Shown here piece after piece: positions 18,423 through 28,387 of a DNA stretch of 64,000 nucleotides. The DNA lies in NCBI GenBank assembly GCA_019358985.1, contig JAHHIJ010000021.1, positions 1-64,000 of the forward strand, given 5' to 3'. Under the pieces are notes generated by a model. The model did no database searches, was not told the DNA's origin, and saw nothing but the letters and a program-made list of their open reading frames with translations. Position 1 is the first letter of the stretch. The number at the start of each line of letters is the position of its first letter. The translations under genes were made by a program, and so were the position numbers. Source of the DNA: Tolypothrix brevis GSE-NOS-MK-07-07A. GTDB lineage: Bacteria > Cyanobacteriota > Cyanobacteriia > Cyanobacteriales > Nostocaceae.

Positions 18423-19007
18423 TCAAAATGACGATCGCAAGGAATTAATGTGTCGCCGCACGAGGTATTGTTGTTGATCTGCTGAGAACTGCTCAGGGCA
18501 GATGACAACTCCAGTGCCAATGCCATCCACTAGCGCGATGAGGGCATTGGCTTCAAGGGTTAGATCAAGATCGCCTCGAATCAGCTTAGCCGTTTGTAAG
18601 TCAGTTAACTCTTGACAAATAACCTGACGTAAAGAGTCATAGCGTTTTCGGTGTTCCTGAACTAAGTGTTCACGCCCGATCGAATAACCCAAAAATGCCA
18701 CCCAAACCTTCCAATCATCTCTATCAATAGACTCCATCGGGAGAGCCAAAAAAATCATTTTCTCTAGTCTCTCAGTTCCTTGCCATTGATCGGCACAGGC
18801 TTTCATATCTTCTACAATATTTTCAAAAACTTGTTCCAAGGCAAACAAAATGAGTGCTTCTTTGTCTCTAAAGTAGTGGGTGACAACCCCGGTCGAAGAG
18901 CCAAGTTCTTGAGCGATCGCCCGCATACTAGTGCGATCCAGTCCTTCACGGACAATCACCTGCCATGCTGCTTTAGCGACTTCAATACGGCGATCGTCAA
19001 AACTCAT
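18423..19007 (-). CDS. TetR/AcrR family transcriptional regulator
   Basis: About 194 residues from MSFDDRRIEVAKAAW. The helix-turn-helix is TSMRAIAQELGSSTGVVTHYF (shown in part; near residues 24-44) followed by DKEALILFALE, the usual TetR pattern, close to BetI-like regulators. A longer frame to 19043 adds only a non-conserved leader. It is divergent from the acetyltransferase at 19148, which is a possible target, with the operator expected between 19007 and 19148. Confidence 0.88.
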   Translation of the reverse strand: MSFDDRRIEVAKAAWQVIVREGLDRTSMRAIAQELGSSTGVVTHYFRDKEALILFALEQVFENIVEDMKACADQWQGTERLEKMIFLALPMESIDRDDWKVWVAFLGYSIGREHLVQEHRKRYDSLRQVICQELTDLQTAKLIRGDLDLTLEANALIALVDGIGTGVVICPEQFSADQQQYLVRRHINSLRSSF

Positions 19008-19147
19008 AACTCTCCTCGGTTTACAGCAACATGAAACAATCATCTTGACACTTTATCACAACAGTTGTTATGCTGCTCAAAACCATGACAGATGTTGTGA
19101 TTTTGCCTCCAATGGCTGAACGGTTTTACACGCATACGGAGTTGGCT

Positions 19148-19627
19148 ATGATTCGACCTGCAACACCTGATGATATTTCTGCACTGATCGCTGTAGCCGA
19201 GGCATCTGTGCCATTCGAGCCTAACGAGATAGAGGAACTCTTGCAACTGCTCACTCAGCATTTCGATAGCAACGGTAATAGTCGTGACTTCTGGCTCACT
19301 GACGATGATAACGGTCTGGTAAGTGTTGCATATGTTGCACCGGAACGAATGACTGAAGGGACTTGGAATCTGTATTTAATTGCTGTCCACCCTGACCGCC
19401 AGCGGCAAGGACGCGGTAAGATGCTACTCGAACACGTTGAGCAAATGCTGGCAAATCGCGGCGAACGTGTACTGCTGGTCGAAACTTCCGGTACTGAAGA
19501 CTTTGAATACGTCCGGACGTTTTACCGCAAGAGCGGTTACACCGAGGAAGCGAGGATTAGAGAATTCTATGCTGCTGGCGTTGATAAGATCGTTTACCTA
19601 AAATCACTGCATAAACCGGATGCATAA
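19148..19627 (+). CDS. GNAT family N-acetyltransferase
   Basis: About 159 residues from MIRPATPDDISALIAVAE. The acetyl-CoA site is LYLIAVHPDRQRQGRGKMLLEH (in part) near residue 80 and the FYRKSGYTEEARI motif closes the fold. Substrate unknown. The stop codon lies within GCATAAC at 19622, which would match the core at 18367, but no attC arms follow. Confidence 0.87.
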   Translation: MIRPATPDDISALIAVAEASVPFEPNEIEELLQLLTQHFDSNGNSRDFWLTDDDNGLVSVAYVAPERMTEGTWNLYLIAVHPDRQRQGRGKMLLEHVEQMLANRGERVLLVETSGTEDFEYVRTFYRKSGYTEEARIREFYAAGVDKIVYLKSLHKPDA

Positions 19628-19717
19628 CAAAGGGGGTAATTGCAGTAAAATGATTGACAAGACAATGCAAACGCATTACCTTAAACATAGGTTTAACAAA
19701 TAAGCTTAGAGGTTGCT

Positions 19718-20050
19718 ATGGCTCTAACACTAGCTTCATCCTCAGAATCTACCCTTACTGATCGATATCAAACAACAATTCCCGAAGCAGTACGTAAAGC
19801 TCTGGGCTTACATAAGCGTGATAAGATCTCCTACACTGTCCAAGCTGACGGCAAAGTAGTGATTTCTCGCGCTAACCAGACACAGAGCGATCCTATACTT
19901 GGGCAATTTCTGAACTTTATTGCACGAGATATCGAAAAGAATCCTCAGCACTTACAAGCGATTAGCTCTGATTTAGTCAGCCATGTCCAATCCTTAGTTG
20001 CTGAAGTCGATCTCGATCTTGATGCACCACTCTCTGACGAGGATGAGTAG
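19718..20050 (+). CDS. prlF: PrlF-family antitoxin (AbrB-like)
   Basis: 110 residues with an N-terminal SpoVT/AbrB fold (LTDRYQTTIPEAVRKALGL, then KRDKISYTV near residue 35) and an acidic tail DLDLDAPLSDEDE. This is the antitoxin type that pairs with YhaV, and the toxin gene follows 2 bp after its stop. The antitoxin binds its own promoter in known systems. Intact. Confidence 0.9.
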   Translation: MALTLASSSESTLTDRYQTTIPEAVRKALGLHKRDKISYTVQADGKVVISRANQTQSDPILGQFLNFIARDIEKNPQHLQAISSDLVSHVQSLVAEVDLDLDAPLSDEDE

Positions 20051-20052
20051 GT

Positions 20053-20550
20053 TTGTCTGTAAATCAGCCACTAGTGATTAATGGGTGGAACATATTTGCT
20101 CATCCCCTCTTTCTTAACCAGCTTGAAGATACTCTGACGCAGGTAGAAAATTTACGACAAAAGTATCCCCAAGACTACAAGAAGAAAAACGCTACAAAAC
20201 GTCTAGCAGCCATAGTAAAGCTAGCATTTGACGTAATTCCTCAAGATCCAACACTTAGTGATTATCGCCAAGGTAATACCCTTGGTGATGATTATAAGCA
20301 CTGGTTTAGAGCTAAATTTTTTCAGCAATATCGATTGTTTTTTAGATATCATCAAGACAGTAAAATAATTGTTTTTGCCTGGGTTAATGATGAAAACTCT
20401 AAGCGAGCTTATGACAGTAAAACAGACGCTTATCGAGTTTTCCAAAAAATGCTTGAAAGTGGAAATCCTCCAGATGATTGGAATGACTTACTCAAAGAGG
20501 CAGAAAGTGAAACTAATCGTTTAGAGAAAGTTGTCAAAGTAGAGATATAA
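20053..20550 (+). CDS. yhaV: YhaV-family ribonuclease toxin
   Basis: 165 residues, matching YhaV. Conserved parts include INGWNIFAHPLFLNQL at the start, FRAKFFQQYRLFFRYH near residue 90 and ENSKRAYDSKTDAYRVFQKML near residue 118 (in part). YhaV cuts mRNA in a translation-linked manner. The start appears to be TTG, 2 nt after the prlF stop, so translation is coupled. Confidence 0.9.
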   Translation: MSVNQPLVINGWNIFAHPLFLNQLEDTLTQVENLRQKYPQDYKKKNATKRLAAIVKLAFDVIPQDPTLSDYRQGNTLGDDYKHWFRAKFFQQYRLFFRYHQDSKIIVFAWVNDENSKRAYDSKTDAYRVFQKMLESGNPPDDWNDLLKEAESETNRLEKVVKVEI

Positions 20551-20739
20551 CTGGACAGTTTCTTAAAAATAAAATATCCACATCTAACATCCAATCCAAT
20601 TCCATCACCCAGTCGTCATATATATAGACGGCTTTTTTAAGCGAAAATATCTCTTGATATGCGTTGTGGAGCAAGGTGATGACAGACAATTTGTGCTTAA
20701 CTTACGACTGTATTGGTTTAGACATGGTTTAAAAATTGC

Positions 20740-21339
20740 ATGGATAAACTACCCCAGTCAAATTCTTCCCTAGCTTCCGATGTGACCGATGAAGCGTTAT
20801 TTGTGGCACTTAAAAATGGCGATTCTGCGGCATTAAGCGTTTTGTTTAATCGTCATGGTCGCTTGGTATATGGATTCGCACTCAAGATTTTGGCTAACCC
20901 CCAGGAAGCGGAAGATTTAACCCAGGAAATATTTTTGACACTGTGGCGAAAAGCATCTACTAATCCTGATTGTCGCTTTTTTGTCCGCTATTTGGTGACA
21001 ATAACGCGATCGCGTGCCATCGACAAAATTCGCGATCGCACCAGACAACTCAAACTTGTGGAAAAAGTAGGAACTATGAGCAATGATATAACACCCGAAC
21101 CGACACCCGTAGAACAGGTAAGTAATGCAGAGCGATCGCAACGACTTAATCATGCTCTTTCTGAACTTTCAGAAAAGCAACGTCAAGTCATCGAATTAGC
21201 TTACAACCAGGGATTGAGTCAATCGGAAATAGCCGCACAACTCGATATTCCCCTGGGTACAGTCAAAACTAACACCCGTCAAGGATTATTAAAACTCAAA
21301 CGGATTTTACTTGATGCAGATATCTTAATTTATGAATAA
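20740..21339 (+). CDS. ECF-type sigma-70 family sigma factor
   Basis: 199 residues with region 2 (FNRHGRLVYGFALKILANPQ, AEDLTQEIFLTLWRK) and region 4 (LSEKQRQVIELAYNQGLSQS, EIAAQLDIPLGTVKT). It directs RNA polymerase to a stress regulon. It overlaps the following anti-sigma gene by 8 bp, so the two are co-translated and the sigma is probably held inactive until a signal arrives. Confidence 0.93.
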   Translation: MDKLPQSNSSLASDVTDEALFVALKNGDSAALSVLFNRHGRLVYGFALKILANPQEAEDLTQEIFLTLWRKASTNPDCRFFVRYLVTITRSRAIDKIRDRTRQLKLVEKVGTMSNDITPEPTPVEQVSNAERSQRLNHALSELSEKQRQVIELAYNQGLSQSEIAAQLDIPLGTVKTNTRQGLLKLKRILLDADILIYE

Positions 21340-22165
21340 ATCTTTTGATTCTGAATATATAAAAAATTTAGCTGCGGGATTTGTTGTGGATGACCTTTCC
21401 CCGGAGGAAGCTGAGGAATTTCGGCTATTGCTCGATCAACATCCTGAATTGATTGCCGAAGTTGAGGATTTGCAGGAAGTTTTGCGACAGGTTGTAGATG
21501 GTTTTATCACAGTAGAGCCACCTGCTGATTTGTTAGGGAAAATTCTCTCGCAAGCCGAATTAATTACAACTCAACAATCCAATATAAATGATATTCTAAT
21601 TCAGCAACAGAATAATTTACTAATACCAAAAAAATCTCAAAAATGGACAAAAATTGCTGGTAGTATCGCCGCATTATTTGTGATAATTTTAGGTGTTGAT
21701 AATTATAGATTGCGGCAAAATTTGGGTTTTGTCACCGCCGATAACCAAAAATTACGCCAGGATTTTGCTCAAGCTCAAGCTGTCAAAAATATGCTGCAAA
21801 ATTCCCAAACGCGCTTGTACACTTTTGCAGCAGCTAGCTCTACAAATAAGATTACAGATAATGCTTCCGGAAGTATAGTTATTAATCCTCAAAAACAAAA
21901 AGCAGTGATGGTATTCCAAAATCTACCCGCTCCACCTCCCGGACAAGTTTATCTATTATGGACAATTATCGCTGACAAAAAATTACCCTGTGGTCAAGTC
22001 AAACCCTATTCCTGGGGAACAGCTTCCTATGATTTACCATTTACAGAACAAATGTATAAAGAATTTTCCCATCCCCAATTTTCTGGGTTAGTTGTGACAT
22101 TAGAAACAGATGCAAAGGTTTCTCGTCCAACAGGAAAAGTCGTTATGCAGAGTTCGCATATTTAA
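21332..22165 (+). CDS. RskA-like anti-sigma factor
   Basis: 277 residues. The N-terminal cytoplasmic part has ADLSPEEAEEF-like sequence (VVDDLSPEEAEEFRLLLDQH), then one membrane helix (IAGSIAALFVIILGVDN near residue 108), then a coiled part and an extracytoplasmic RskA domain (AVMVFQNLPAPPPGQVYLLW near residue 190). It probably binds the sigma factor encoded just before it and releases it after proteolysis. Confidence 0.88.
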   Translation: MNKSFDSEYIKNLAAGFVVDDLSPEEAEEFRLLLDQHPELIAEVEDLQEVLRQVVDGFITVEPPADLLGKILSQAELITTQQSNINDILIQQQNNLLIPKKSQKWTKIAGSIAALFVIILGVDNYRLRQNLGFVTADNQKLRQDFAQAQAVKNMLQNSQTRLYTFAAASSTNKITDNASGSIVINPQKQKAVMVFQNLPAPPPGQVYLLWTIIADKKLPCGQVKPYSWGTASYDLPFTEQMYKEFSHPQFSGLVVTLETDAKVSRPTGKVVMQSSHI

Positions 22166-22819
22166 ATTTTGTTCCCACAAACCCTAAAAAATAGATGATG
22201 ATTGTAGAGACGTAGCACTGCTACGTCTCTACAGGATTGTGGATTTGTCACAACTATCAAAATATAATTGACAGGGTAGTAATTAGTTAAAAATCATCAC
22301 GTAAATATAAACTATTTGATTTCAGATAATTATAAACCCCATCGGAAAGCAGATTATTCTGGGTTTGCTTGTCCTTTCGAGGATTTTTTCAGTCACAAAG
22401 AAGAAGTTTTATCGTTAATTATTAAAGTGAAAGGTGATGATTTTGAAGCTCAAAGATATATTTATCAAGAAATACTATCTAAAATGGAATTTATTTTTTG
22501 TGTTGTTTTTTATTGTTGAAAATTTATGAAATTATTAGTGTTTCTATTCAACTAATTCTCAGGAAAATCTTATCTAAGAATCATTTACTTTTCAGTTTTA
22601 TCAACTAATCTAATAATATCGAAATGCAAAAAAATCTGATTTAAGTAATCTTACATTTTTGAATCATGAACTTTCGATAAAAAAGAAGTTTCATAAATGT
22701 CGAATAACGGCTGAAATCTACATAAATTCATTTTAAACTTAGCCCAGTTATCCTATGATTCAGCAAAATCAGAATTTGAACTCAAGTTATATGTCAGGTG
22801 CGCTAGAGATTACAAACAT
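22166..22819. other. intergenic stretch with one doubtful ORF
   Basis: Bases 22200-22240 carry the inverted repeat gtagagacgtagcactgcta/cgtctctac, a likely terminator or small repeat. A TTG-started frame at 22316-22519 (KPHRKADYSGFACPFEDFFS and EAQRYIYQEILSKM) reads like a protein scrap but I do not recognise it. The rest is AT-rich upstream DNA of the sulfur block. Confidence 0.4.
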
Positions 22820-24610
22820 ATGAGTATATTCCTCACACTTGCCATTGTTGTATTGGCATTAATTTTATTTGTGACTGAATGGTTGCCGTCAGATATTATT
22901 GCCATAATCGTCACACTTCTTTTAATAGTTTTAGGTTTAGTTACTCCAGATGAAGGAATATCTGGTTTTGGCAATTCTGCGACTATTACCGTGATGGCAA
23001 TGTTTATCCTCAGTGCAGGTATTGCTCGTACTGGAGCGATTCAAATTGTTAGTGATATTTTACTCAAATGGGGTGGTAAAAGTACAACTAGGCAAATCTT
23101 CACTTTAGGGATAATTGTTGGACTAATTACAGCTTTTATTAATAATACTGCTGTTGTTGCGGTGTTTTTACCTATTGTCGAACAATGGTGCAAACAACAA
23201 AAAATCTCCGTTTCCAAATTACTAATGCCTCTATCATTTGTGACAATTTTAGGCGGTATGATTACAGTAATTGGAACTTCTACTAATATCTTGGCAAGTG
23301 GAATTTCTCAGAAATTGGGTTATGGAGCATTTAGCTTATTCCAATTTACTAAATTAGGAATAATTACATTCATCATCGGTTTAATTTATTTAGCTTTAAT
23401 TGCACCTCGGTTATTACCAAGCCGTAAAAAACAAACCGATAATATTTTGATAGAAGACTATGGTTTAAGTGACTACATTAGTGAAATTTTAATTCCACCT
23501 GGTTCTAATTTAGCAGGAGAAACCCTCTTATCAAGTGGTTTACAACATAAATTTGATGTAGATGTATTAGAAATGATTGCTGGTGATACCCATTTTCATC
23601 AACCTTTAGAAGACAAAAAATTACAAACTTGCGCGGTTTTAGTAGTTCGTGCTAGTCGAGAAGAGTTACTTAAAATTAAGGATGACAAAGGAATAGAAAT
23701 TCTACCGGAGTTTCTACAGAAGAAGAAATCTTTAGATGCACAAATTAGTTCAGATAATGAAGGTATTGCCGAAGTTTTGATTCCCTCCAACTCAAACTTA
23801 ATTGGCTCAACTATCAAAGAAGTCCGCTTCCGTCAAAGATATAATGTCACGGTTTTAGCGATGCATCGCGGACAAGCAGTTATGCAAGAACGTCTTGCCG
23901 AAAACAGATTAAAATTTGGCGATGTTTTGTTAGTACAAGGTCCCAAACAAAGCCTTTTAGGTTTACAAATTAATCGTAATTTGTTGGTACTTAATCAACA
24001 ACAATTAGAAACTCTCCGTCGAGATAAAGCTGGGATTGCAATAGCTATTGGTTTGGGAGTTGTAATTGTCGCAGCTTTGAATTTGCTACCAATTCTTGTA
24101 ACTTCTCTAATTGGTGTTGTCTTGATGGTGTTAACAGGTTGTCTCAAACCCAGAGAAATTTACGATGCTGTACGTTGGGACATTATCTTTTTACTGGCTG
24201 GATTAATTCCCCTTGGTATAGCAATGGATAAATCTGGTACCACTCAATGGTTAGCAAATACCTTAATTGGACTAGGAGGGAATTTATCTGGTTACTGGAT
24301 ATTGACTTTCTTTTTTGTGATTACTTCCTTACTCACCGAAATTATTTCTAATAATGCCGCAGTGGTTTTATTATTACCAGTTGCTGCAAAAGTCGCAGAG
24401 AATCTCAGTCTAAATCCTCTGGCTTTTTTGTTCGCAGTCACCTTTGCTGCTTCTAACAGCTTTATGACACCAATTGGCTATCAAACTAACACGATGATCT
24501 ATGGTCCTGGTGGCTATAAATTTACTGATTTTATCCGTGTTGGAGGACCGTTAAATCTGTTGATGGCGATAATTGTACCTCCATTAATTATTCTCTTTTA
24601 TGGTTTGTAA
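22820..24610 (+). CDS. SLC13/DASS family permease with two TrkA-C domains
   Basis: 596 residues. Membrane segments at residues 1-200 and 395-596 flank two RCK-type TrkA-C domains (EILIPPGSNLAGETLLSSGL near 215 and EVLIPSNSNLIGSTIKEVRF near 317). The SNT-type signature regions are NNTAVVAVFLPIV near residue 108 and SNNAAVVLLLPVA near residue 510. DASS members with TrkA-C domains often carry sulfate. Placed directly before sat and cysH, it is very likely the sulfate importer of this block. Confidence 0.9.
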   Translation: MSIFLTLAIVVLALILFVTEWLPSDIIAIIVTLLLIVLGLVTPDEGISGFGNSATITVMAMFILSAGIARTGAIQIVSDILLKWGGKSTTRQIFTLGIIVGLITAFINNTAVVAVFLPIVEQWCKQQKISVSKLLMPLSFVTILGGMITVIGTSTNILASGISQKLGYGAFSLFQFTKLGIITFIIGLIYLALIAPRLLPSRKKQTDNILIEDYGLSDYISEILIPPGSNLAGETLLSSGLQHKFDVDVLEMIAGDTHFHQPLEDKKLQTCAVLVVRASREELLKIKDDKGIEILPEFLQKKKSLDAQISSDNEGIAEVLIPSNSNLIGSTIKEVRFRQRYNVTVLAMHRGQAVMQERLAENRLKFGDVLLVQGPKQSLLGLQINRNLLVLNQQQLETLRRDKAGIAIAIGLGVVIVAALNLLPILVTSLIGVVLMVLTGCLKPREIYDAVRWDIIFLLAGLIPLGIAMDKSGTTQWLANTLIGLGGNLSGYWILTFFFVITSLLTEIISNNAAVVLLLPVAAKVAENLSLNPLAFLFAVTFAASNSFMTPIGYQTNTMIYGPGGYKFTDFIRVGGPLNLLMAIIVPPLIILFYGL

Positions 24611-24783
24611 ATCAATTTTTATTGAAATCTAAATTTGCCAAAAATATATGATTCAATATCCACAAATTATCAATTTAATTAACCGTTCTCCTCCTGATTA
24701 TTGATTAAGTCTAGATACGGTTAATTCAAACTCAAAAATTACAGTTTTTTTCACCCAATACTAGGAATAAATAGGAGCAACAT

Positions 24784-25959
24784 ATGTCTAAAATCAAAGC
24801 TTTAATTCAACCCCACGGTGGTCAACTCATCAACCGTTATTTGTCTGGAGAAGAACGGGAAGCAAGTCTATTTAGAGCATCTAATCTACCTCGTCTTACC
24901 CTCTCTGCTCGCAATCTCGCTGACTTAGAATGTATTGCTACAGGTGTTTATAGTCCATTAGAAGGATTCGTCGATGAACAGGAATACTATTCCATCATCA
25001 AAGACATGCGACTTCCAAATGGTCTCGCTTGGAGCATTCCCGTCACATTACAAATTTCTGCATCAGTCGCAGATCAATACCAATTAAATTCTGAAATTGC
25101 CTTAGTCCATCCCAATGGCACAATTTTGGCAATCATGACGATTACTAGTAAATTTCAGCCAGACCAAAATTTAGAAGCAGAAAAAGTTTACGGTACAAAG
25201 GACGAAGCTCATCCTGGTGTTCAATCTATGCGTCAGGAAGGAGAAGTGTATTTGGGAGGTGCGATCGCGCTCATTAATCCTATTCCCTACACAGATTTTC
25301 TTGGTTATCGTCTAACTCCAGAAGCAACAAGAACTGAGTTTGCCAGACGTGAATGGAATACAACTGTGGCATTTCAAACTCGTAATCCCATCCATCGTGC
25401 CCATGAATACATTACCAAAATTGCTTTAGAAGTAGTGGATGGATTATTTATTAACCCTTTGGTGGGTCAAACAAAATCTGATGATATTCCAGCAGACGTG
25501 CGGATGCAGTGCTATCAGGTACTGATGGAAAAATATTATCCGCAAAATCGCGTATGTTTGAGTGTTTTCCCTGCCGCTATGCGCTACGCAGGACCACGGG
25601 AAGCAATCATGCACGCGATCGCACGCCAAAACTACGGCTGTACCCATCTCATAGTCGGACGTGACCATGCTGGAGTTGGGGATTATTACGGTACTTATGA
25701 TGCACAGTATATCTTTGATGAATTTAGCAAAGATGAGCTAGAAATTACACCATTGAAATTTGAACATGCTTTTTACTGTACTCGTACCCAATCAATGGCA
25801 ACAGCTAAAACGAGTCCGAGTAGTAAAGAAGAAAGAATACATCTATCGGGTACAAAGGTGCGGGAAATGCTGAGAAGCGGTAAAACTCCACCACCAGAGT
25901 TTTCTCGTCCTGAAGTTGCGAAAATTTTAGTCGCTTCGATGCAACCAGCACAAGTTTAA
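24784..25959 (+). CDS. sat: sulfate adenylyltransferase (ATP sulfurylase)
   Basis: 391 residues, full length for the single-chain Sat family. It makes APS from sulfate and ATP, the first step of sulfate assimilation. Key motifs: QTRNPIHRAHEYI near residue 198 (HxxH nucleotide site) and HLIVGRDHAGVGDYYG near residue 288. A ribosome site aggagc lies before the ATG. Between the sulfate permease and cysH, so the pathway order is kept. Confidence 0.95.
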   Translation: MSKIKALIQPHGGQLINRYLSGEEREASLFRASNLPRLTLSARNLADLECIATGVYSPLEGFVDEQEYYSIIKDMRLPNGLAWSIPVTLQISASVADQYQLNSEIALVHPNGTILAIMTITSKFQPDQNLEAEKVYGTKDEAHPGVQSMRQEGEVYLGGAIALINPIPYTDFLGYRLTPEATRTEFARREWNTTVAFQTRNPIHRAHEYITKIALEVVDGLFINPLVGQTKSDDIPADVRMQCYQVLMEKYYPQNRVCLSVFPAAMRYAGPREAIMHAIARQNYGCTHLIVGRDHAGVGDYYGTYDAQYIFDEFSKDELEITPLKFEHAFYCTRTQSMATAKTSPSSKEERIHLSGTKVREMLRSGKTPPPEFSRPEVAKILVASMQPAQV

Positions 25960-26029
25960 TTTCAGCTATCAATACAAATTTCCGAACTTATCGCAGCTAC
26001 AAACTAACTAATTAAGAGAGAAAACAATC

Positions 26030-26785
26030 ATGTCTCAAGTAAATTCCATATCCATGACTGAAGATAAAGTTATCCAATTAGAATTAGAATATGCCACAAA
26101 AAGTCCACAAAAAATACTTGCACTAGCACTCAAAGAATTTGATAACATTGCGATTTCTTTTAGTGGTGCTGAAGATGTAGTCTTGATTGATATGGCAGCA
26201 AAAATTAAGAAAGATATTAAAGTCTTTTCGATTGATACAGGTCGTTTACATCCTGAAACTTACCAGTTTCTTGATAGGGTTAGCAAACAATATCGCATTA
26301 AAATAGATGTGATTTTTCCTGATGCATCAGAAGTCGAAAAATTAGTCAAAGAAAAAGGATTTTTCAGCTTCTATCAAGATGGTCATAAAGAGTGCTGTGC
26401 TATTCGTAAAGTTAAACCGCTACGTCGCAAACTGGCAACCCTTGATGCTTGGATAACCGGACAGCGTAAAGACCAAAATCCTGAAACCCGTGCTAGCGTT
26501 CCCGTAATTCAGGTTGATACTGCTTTTTCCACAGCAAAAAATACCCTAATTAAGTTTAATCCCCTAAGTAATTGGACTTCTGCTCAAGTTTGGCAATACA
26601 TTCAAAAGAATGAAATTTCTTACAATCAGTTACATGCAAAAGGTTTTAATAGCATTGGTTGCGAACCTTGTACTAAAGCAATTTTACCAAATCAACATGA
26701 GCGTCTTGGTCGTTGGTGGTGGGAAGAAGCAGCTGATAAAGAATGTGGTTTTCACGAAATTAATTTGACACAGAACAACAAGTAA
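26030..26785 (+). CDS. cysH: phosphoadenylyl/adenylyl-sulfate reductase
   Basis: 251 residues. ATP-pyrophosphatase-like fold with [13 protein letters not shown] near residue 45 and [14 protein letters not shown] near residue 68. Cysteines [16 protein letters not shown] near residue 121 and GCEPC near residue 208 form the CC...CxxC set of iron-sulfur enzymes, so APS as well as PAPS may be used. It makes sulfite with thioredoxin as electron donor. The downstream thioredoxin-fold gene is a possible partner. Confidence 0.93.
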   Translation: MSQVNSISMTEDKVIQLELEYATKSPQKILALALKEFDNIAISFSGAEDVVLIDMAAKIKKDIKVFSIDTGRLHPETYQFLDRVSKQYRIKIDVIFPDASEVEKLVKEKGFFSFYQDGHKECCAIRKVKPLRRKLATLDAWITGQRKDQNPETRASVPVIQVDTAFSTAKNTLIKFNPLSNWTSAQVWQYIQKNEISYNQLHAKGFNSIGCEPCTKAILPNQHERLGRWWWEEAADKECGFHEINLTQNNK

Positions 26786-26873
26786 TTTGTCTACTTAAAA
26801 CGAGTTTGTAGAGATGTAAAAATAATACCTCTCTACAATATTCGCCGTGCTTATTCTTCAAAAAATCAAAATT

Positions 26874-27206
26874 ATGCACATTAAATTAGTTACAAAAATC
26901 AAACTTGATGGTAATCCATGTCGTAAATCTACAAGAGTTATAGATGAACTTGAAAGGTTAGACTTGCTCGCTCGAATCAATGAGATTGTTCCTGCTGATG
27001 AACGTCAAACAACAAGTGAAGGATTCACTTTAGCAAATAAATATCAAGTACAATCAGCTCCTTTTTTTATTGTTGAAGATGATGGCTTAATCCGTTTATA
27101 CACTGCATATTATCAATTCATGAAAGATATCTTTCAAGTTTCTGTTTCTGAAGAAGATGAAATCTTTGAAATCATGGCTCAAAATCCAGAACTTGATTAC
27201 ATCTAA
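26874..27206 (+). CDS. thioredoxin-fold protein of the sulfur block
   Basis: About 110 residues from MHIKLVTKIKLDGNPCRKST. A glutaredoxin/thioredoxin-like fold is suggested by the N-terminal NPCRKS and the SAPFFIVEDDG segment with a cis-Pro position near residue 60. Only one cysteine is present, so it is not a classical CxxC reductase. It may deliver electrons to or bind CysH, judging from position; not proven. Confidence 0.65.
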   Translation: MHIKLVTKIKLDGNPCRKSTRVIDELERLDLLARINEIVPADERQTTSEGFTLANKYQVQSAPFFIVEDDGLIRLYTAYYQFMKDIFQVSVSEEDEIFEIMAQNPELDYI

Positions 27207-27259
27207 TTGTTATCTAAATATTCCTTCTTCTCCATTCCTCAAAATTAACAAAAATAACA

Positions 27260-28294
27260 ATGGACAATCCATCTGCAAAGATTACAACCCCATTCCCAAA
27301 ACCTCTTGAATTAAAAGTAGTAATACCAGGTTTATTACTAACATCTGGACTTGCACTCTTCGCTACTTCTCTCAAAAAAATTCCATCACTCTCATTTTTA
27401 AGCGCATTAATTATCGCAATTTTGCTAGGGATTTTAGTCAAAAATACAATTGGAACCCCAAAAATATTTCAACCAGGAATTACTTTCACTCTCAAACGCA
27501 TTCTCCGACTGGCAATTATTTTATTAGGATTGCAGTTGAGTTTACCCCAGGTAATCACAGTTGGACCAATTGGTTTAGGAATTGTCATTGTTACTTTGGT
27601 TAGCACATTCTTTTTTACTTGTTGGTTTGGTAGACAATTAGGTGTTAATAGCAAACTCACAAAATTAATTGCAGCAGGTACTTCTATTTGTGGTGCATCT
27701 GCTGTAATTGCCACAAATTCTGTAGTTGAAAGTAAAGATGAAGATGTTGCTTATGCAGTGGCAATCGTCACAGTTTTTGGGACTATTTCTATGCTGCTTT
27801 ATCCTTTACTACCTGCACTTTTGAACTTAAATTCTCAGGAATTTGGTATTTGGTGCGGTGTTTCTATCCATGAAGTAGCTCAAGTAGTTGCTGCTGCATT
27901 TCAAGATGGACAAAATAGCGGAGAAATAGCAACAATTGCCAAATTGTCAAGAGTAATATTTCTAGCTCCAATTGTTTTAATTCTGGGATTATTATCAACA
28001 GGCATCAGTGATAAATCGCAACAAGTTAAGTTGAGTAAATTACCGATTCCTTGGTTTGTTTTTGGATTTATTGCCCTCATAGTCTTAAATAGTTTAAATA
28101 TTTTTCCTAATGCCTTGAAGTCAATGATAATTGAAGGTAATCGTTTTCTGCTGACAATTGCAATGGCAGGAATGGGTTTAGAAACAAGTCTGAATAAGAT
28201 AAAACAAACTGGTATTAAGCCTCTTTACTTAGGTGCAGCTTCATGGATATTTATCTCTGTTTTAAGTTTTAGCATGGTCAAGATTTTTTACTAG
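27260..28294 (+). CDS. YeiH family putative sulfur-compound exporter (UPF0324)
   Basis: 344 residues with about ten hydrophobic segments. Family signatures LILLGLQLSLPQV-like (IILLGLQLSLPQVITVGPIG), AAGTSICGASAVIAT near residue 140 and GVSIHEVAQVVAA near residue 198. YeiH relatives are linked to export of sulfite or related sulfur compounds. In this block it may relieve sulfite made by CysH. Confidence 0.9.
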   Translation: MDNPSAKITTPFPKPLELKVVIPGLLLTSGLALFATSLKKIPSLSFLSALIIAILLGILVKNTIGTPKIFQPGITFTLKRILRLAIILLGLQLSLPQVITVGPIGLGIVIVTLVSTFFFTCWFGRQLGVNSKLTKLIAAGTSICGASAVIATNSVVESKDEDVAYAVAIVTVFGTISMLLYPLLPALLNLNSQEFGIWCGVSIHEVAQVVAAAFQDGQNSGEIATIAKLSRVIFLAPIVLILGLLSTGISDKSQQVKLSKLPIPWFVFGFIALIVLNSLNIFPNALKSMIIEGNRFLLTIAMAGMGLETSLNKIKQTGIKPLYLGAASWIFISVLSFSMVKIFY

Positions 28295-28387
28295 CTTTTC
28301 ATAGCTGCTATTATTCTGGTTGAAATTTATTTCCGTTAACATCATAGATAGAAGATTTTTCTAATTAATTACACGAGGCTTTTGACA

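Noticed and set aside
18367-19628. TetR plus GNAT as an integron cassette (GTTATGC ... GCATAAC)
   Set aside because: The cores match, but GCATAAC lies inside the GNAT stop region and no attC arms follow, so chance cannot be excluded.
20600-20645. Another IS-like end (gtcatatatatagacggctt)
   Set aside because: Only the ggcttttt part is shared; more likely a weak terminator after yhaV.
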